The notes under the pieces were generated by a model. The model was not told the DNA's origin. It saw nothing but the letters and a program-made list of their open reading frames with translations, and did no database searches. A DNA stretch of 64,000 nt, taken from positions 434,001 through 498,000 of the forward strand of contig CAWDDF010000003.1 in assembly GCA_963801035.1 (NCBI GenBank), written 5' to 3'. Positions 61,162 through 64,000 of the stretch are shown in pieces. The stretch is from JACCZX01 sp963801035 (GTDB lineage: Bacteria; Pseudomonadota; Gammaproteobacteria; Burkholderiales; Burkholderiaceae_F). Every line of letters starts with the position of its first letter. The first letter of the stretch is position 1. Position numbers and translations under genes: made by a program.

Positions 61162-63681
61162 GCAGCGACAGTTCCGTCGGTTCCGGCTCGCCTCCCACAG
61201 CCGCACGCATCGTAGTTATCGGCGGCGGCATCATGGGCTGCAGTGTCGCCTATCACCTTAGCGCGCTCGGCGCGAAAGATGTCTTGTTGCTCGAACAGGG
61301 AAGGCTGACTTCGGGAACCACGTGGCACGCCGCTGGGTTGGTTGGGCAGCTCCGCGCTCACGAAAGTATGACTCGGCTGATTCGCTATTCAACCGAGCTG
61401 TATTCGAAGCTCGAAGAAGAGACGGGGCTTAGCACCGGCTGGAAGCAATGCGGATCACTGGCGGTTGCGCGGACTTCCGACCGCATGATTCAACTGAAGC
61501 GCACTGCCGCGGTTGCGCGCGCACACGGTGTCAATTGCGATGTGATTTCGGTCGCCGAAGCCGCGAAGCTTTATCCGATCATGGCGACCGATGATTTGCA
61601 AGGTGCAGTGTGGCTGCCAGGCGACGGCAAAGCGAACCCGGCTGACCTGACGCTCGCGCTCGCAAAAGGTGCACGTAATCGTGGCGTGAAGATTTTCGAG
61701 AATGTGCGCGTCGCAGGATTTGGCACTTGTTCTTCGTCGCGTATGCAGCGCGTTTCGTCTCTGACCTGGCGCAACAAGGCCGGCAACGAAGGTCGCATTG
61801 ACGCGGAGATCGTCGTGCTCTGCGGTGGCCAATGGTCGCGCGCGTTAGCGCGCCAGATCAATGTCACAGTTCCGCTTTTTTCATGCGAACACTTTTACAT
61901 CGTTACCGATCGAATCGAAGGCGTGCATCGGGATCTGCCGGTGATGCGCGATCCCGACGGATATATCTATTTCAAGGAAGAAGTCGGCGGCCTGCTGATG
62001 GGCGGGTTTGAGCCGGACGCAACGCCGTGGCTGCAGAGCGCGCTGCATCGAGGGGGCATCCCGGAAAACTTTGAATTCCAGTTGTTGCCCGACAACTGGG
62101 ATGCGTTTCAAATTCTGCTGGATAACGCGATGATCCGCGTGCCAGCCCTCGAGACTGCGCAAGTGAAGCAGTTCTACAACGGCCCCGAATCGTTCACCGC
62201 AGACAATAACTTCATCGTCGGACCGGCGCCGGGTTTTGAAAATTTTTACGTGGGGTGCGGTTTTAATTCGATGGGCATTGCGTCCGCCGGCGGCGCGGGT
62301 CGTGCACTCGCCGAGTGGATCGTTCAGGGCGAGCCGACGCTGGACTTATGGCCGGTCGACATTCGCCGCTTCAATCGCTTCAATGCGAACGAAAGCTGGC
62401 TGCCCAATCGCATCGGCGAAGTGCTTGGTATGCACTACAGGATGCCGTGGCCGAATCGCGAACTAGAGAGTGCACGCCCTTTTCGGCGCTCGCCCTTGTA
62501 CGTGCTGCTGCGCGACGCCGGCGCGTGCTTCGGTTCAAAGATGGGATGGGAGCGCGCAAACTTTTTTGCGCCGTCACTGGCGCAGGCGCAGATCGAATAC
62601 GCGTGGGGCCATCAAAACTGGCATTCCTGGGTCGCCGACGAGCATCTCGCATGCCGTGAGCGCGTCGCCATCTTTGACATGAGCTCATTCGCGAAGCTGT
62701 TGATCAAAGGTCCCGATGCTCAGCGCGCACTGAGCTCGATCATTGCGAACAACATCCCGGTGGAACCTGGCGCAACGGTTTATACCGGCATGCTTAACGA
62801 GCGCGGCGGTTACGAAAGCGACTTCACGGTGACGATGCTTGGTCTCAACGAATACATCATCGTGACTGGCAGCGCACAAGCGGTGCGCGATCGTGACGTG
62901 ATCGAACGCGCATTCGCTGCGTTACCCGATCCGCCGCACTGCGAAGTCGTCGACGTCACATCAATGTATGCAGTGATTGCCGTGATGGGACCGAAGTCGC
63001 GCGACCTGTTGCAACGTGTGTCGACCGCGAATTTTTCGCCTTCGAGTTTTCCATTCGGCATGTCGCAAGAGATCGACGTCGGCTACGCGACAGTGCGTGC
63101 AACGCGGCTGACCTACGTCGGCGAGCTTGGGTGGGAGCTTTACGTTCCGGTGGAGTTTGCGGTCGGCGTGTACGAACTTCTGATGGCAGCGGGTGCAGCC
63201 TTCGGTATTGCGAATGCCGGCTACTACGCGATCGACTCGTTACGGCTGGAGAAAGGCTACCGCGCATGGGGCCGCGAGTTGTCGCCGGACATCAATCCCT
63301 ACGAGGCAGGACTCGGTTTCGCCGTAAAGCTCGACAAGCGCAGGCGGCTTCCGGGGACGTGACGCGCTGGCGGCAGTCGATCAACGCGAGGTCAGGCGCC
63401 GAATCGTCTCACTGACGATCGATGCACCGCATACAAGCGCCTGGGGAAGCGAGTTGATTTTGCGCGATGGTGAACCCGTCGGCTCGATCACGTCGGCGGC
63501 TTTCGGACACACGATCGGCAAGCCCGTTGCGCTTGGACTGATAACGCGCAGCAATGGCATCGCCGATCGAGCGTGGATTGAAAGCGGTCAGTATGAGATT
63601 GATCTTGCCGGCGAGCGCTACGCGGCCGCCGTCTCGCTGAAAGCGCCTTACGATCCCGATTCGCGACGCGTAAAAAGCTAG
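61158..63681 (+). pseudogene. Dimethylglycine/sarcosine dehydrogenase-like FAD-GcvT protein, frameshifted
   Basis: From TTG 61158 the frame reads about 727 residues: an FAD-dependent dehydrogenase (VVIGGGIMGCSVAYHL, and SGTTWHAAGLVGQLRAH with the flavin-attachment histidine of the family), then a GcvT-like folate-binding C-terminal region (YVGELGWELYVPVEFAVGVY). Skipping base 63339 continues it through AGGFRGRDALAAVD to a stop at 63681, total 840 residues, the usual length. As read, the frame ends at 63362. The substrate is a methylated amine such as dimethylglycine or sarcosine. It overlaps the ArsR gene by 4 bp. Confidence 0.82.
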
Positions 63682-63689
63682 GAGAACAC

Positions 63690-64000
63690 ATGCTGGTCGG
63701 CGTACCGAAAGAGATCAAGGTTCACGAGTATCGCGTCGGCCTGACACCGTCATCAGTGCGCGAGATGACGATGCATAAGCATGAGGTGCTGGTGCAAACC
63801 GACGCCGGCGTGGGTATAGGCGCGACCGATGACGACTATCGGCGAGCCGGAGCGCAGATTGCTGCGAGTGCCGAAGACGTTTTCAAACGTGCGGATATGA
63901 TCGTCAAGGTCAAAGAACCGCAAGCGATCGAACGCGCGATGCTGCGCGATGGCCAGATTCTTTTTACGTACCTTCACCTCGCGCCCGATCCGGAACAAGC
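63690..64000 (+). CDS. ald: Alanine dehydrogenase, N-terminal part cut by window edge
   Basis: The visible 103 residues (LVGVPKEIKVHEYRVGLTP, HKHEVLVQTDAGVGIG, DMIVKVKEPQ) are the start of an alanine dehydrogenase, which interconverts alanine and pyruvate with NAD. AGGAGA precedes the ATG. It follows the flavoprotein gene by 8 bp, so it is in the same catabolic unit. Confidence 0.93.
   Translation, partial: MLVGVPKEIKVHEYRVGLTPSSVREMTMHKHEVLVQTDAGVGIGATDDDYRRAGAQIAASAEDVFKRADMIVKVKEPQAIERAMLRDGQILFTYLHLAPDPEQ

Noticed and set aside
52851..63681. A complete choline-sulfate to betaine to dimethylglycine pathway
   Set aside because: A sulfatase, Fe-ADH, ALDH and dimethylglycine-type dehydrogenase could make such a chain, but no choline transporter or betaine demethylase was seen and the hydrolase and ComA-like genes do not fit. 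Left as an alternative only.

Overview
The window looks like chromosomal DNA of a betaproteobacterium, probably Burkholderiales. It is high in GC by eye, carries a Bug-type (TctC) periplasmic receptor, and shows the fmdB-like / DUF502 / aspS / nudB gene order familiar from Betaproteobacteria. No rRNA, tRNA, prophage, transposase or CRISPR array was seen. Almost all of the sequence is protein-coding in short overlapping operons on both strands.

Layout. 1-2.9 kb: a beta-oxidation operon (TetR, acyl-CoA dehydrogenase, 3-hydroxyacyl-CoA dehydrogenase) with a palindrome in front of the regulator. 3-6.1 kb: a LysR gene whose start codon abuts a 271-bp nested inverted-repeat element, then doxX, gstA and a DODA-type dioxygenase. 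6.1-9.6 kb: pdeM, a TraB/GumN protein, a frameshifted outer-membrane barrel, a terminator and mtnA. 9.8-11.3 kb: two tandem proteins resembling degenerate EAL domains. 11.3-20.3 kb: a one-strand locus of secreted DUF11-type proteins around one very large outer-membrane protein that is split by frameshifts. 20.7-24.5 kb: CYTH-CHAD, small lipoprotein, HNH and SWIB genes. 24.8-30.2 kb: the ligase-associated DNA damage response operon (exonuclease, ATP-dependent ligase, DEXH helicase); its usual fourth partner PdeM lies 18 kb away. 30.3-38.7 kb: a Gly/Cys-tailed protein, clsB with a YbhP-like phosphodiesterase, a lipoprotein, an SRPBCC protein, nudB, aspS, DUF502 and an FmdB-like protein. 38.7-41.7 kb: glutamine synthetase-like / RuBisCO-like / cupin operon. 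41.7-48.4 kb: glutaredoxin-like, pirin, lipid kinase, phosphoesterase, methyltransferase and a large cyclase-STAND-TPR protein. 48.4-51.7 kb: small genes, including a compact unit with its own promoter and terminator, and a frameshifted rtcB. 51.9-64 kb: a catabolic region with a Bug receptor, sulfatase, ComA-like protein, ABC binding protein, Fe-alcohol dehydrogenase, gamma-glutamyl hydrolase, aldehyde dehydrogenase, NIPSNAP, ArsR regulator, dimethylglycine-dehydrogenase-like flavoprotein and the start of alanine dehydrogenase.

How genes may work together. MtnA plus the adjacent RuBisCO-like protein and cupin match the enzymes of the MTA-isoprenoid shunt described in Rhodospirillum rubrum. 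The overlapping Fe-ADH / gamma-glutamyl hydrolase / ALDH genes fit oxidation of a gamma-glutamylated amino alcohol followed by release of glutamate. Both are inferences.

Caution about the sequence. At least eight genes or gene parts are interrupted by what looks like one extra base each (8016, 16751, 16794, 17433, 40206, 48505, 50807, 63339), all in the same direction. This may reflect assembly error rather than gene decay, and every interrupted gene below should be read with that in mind.
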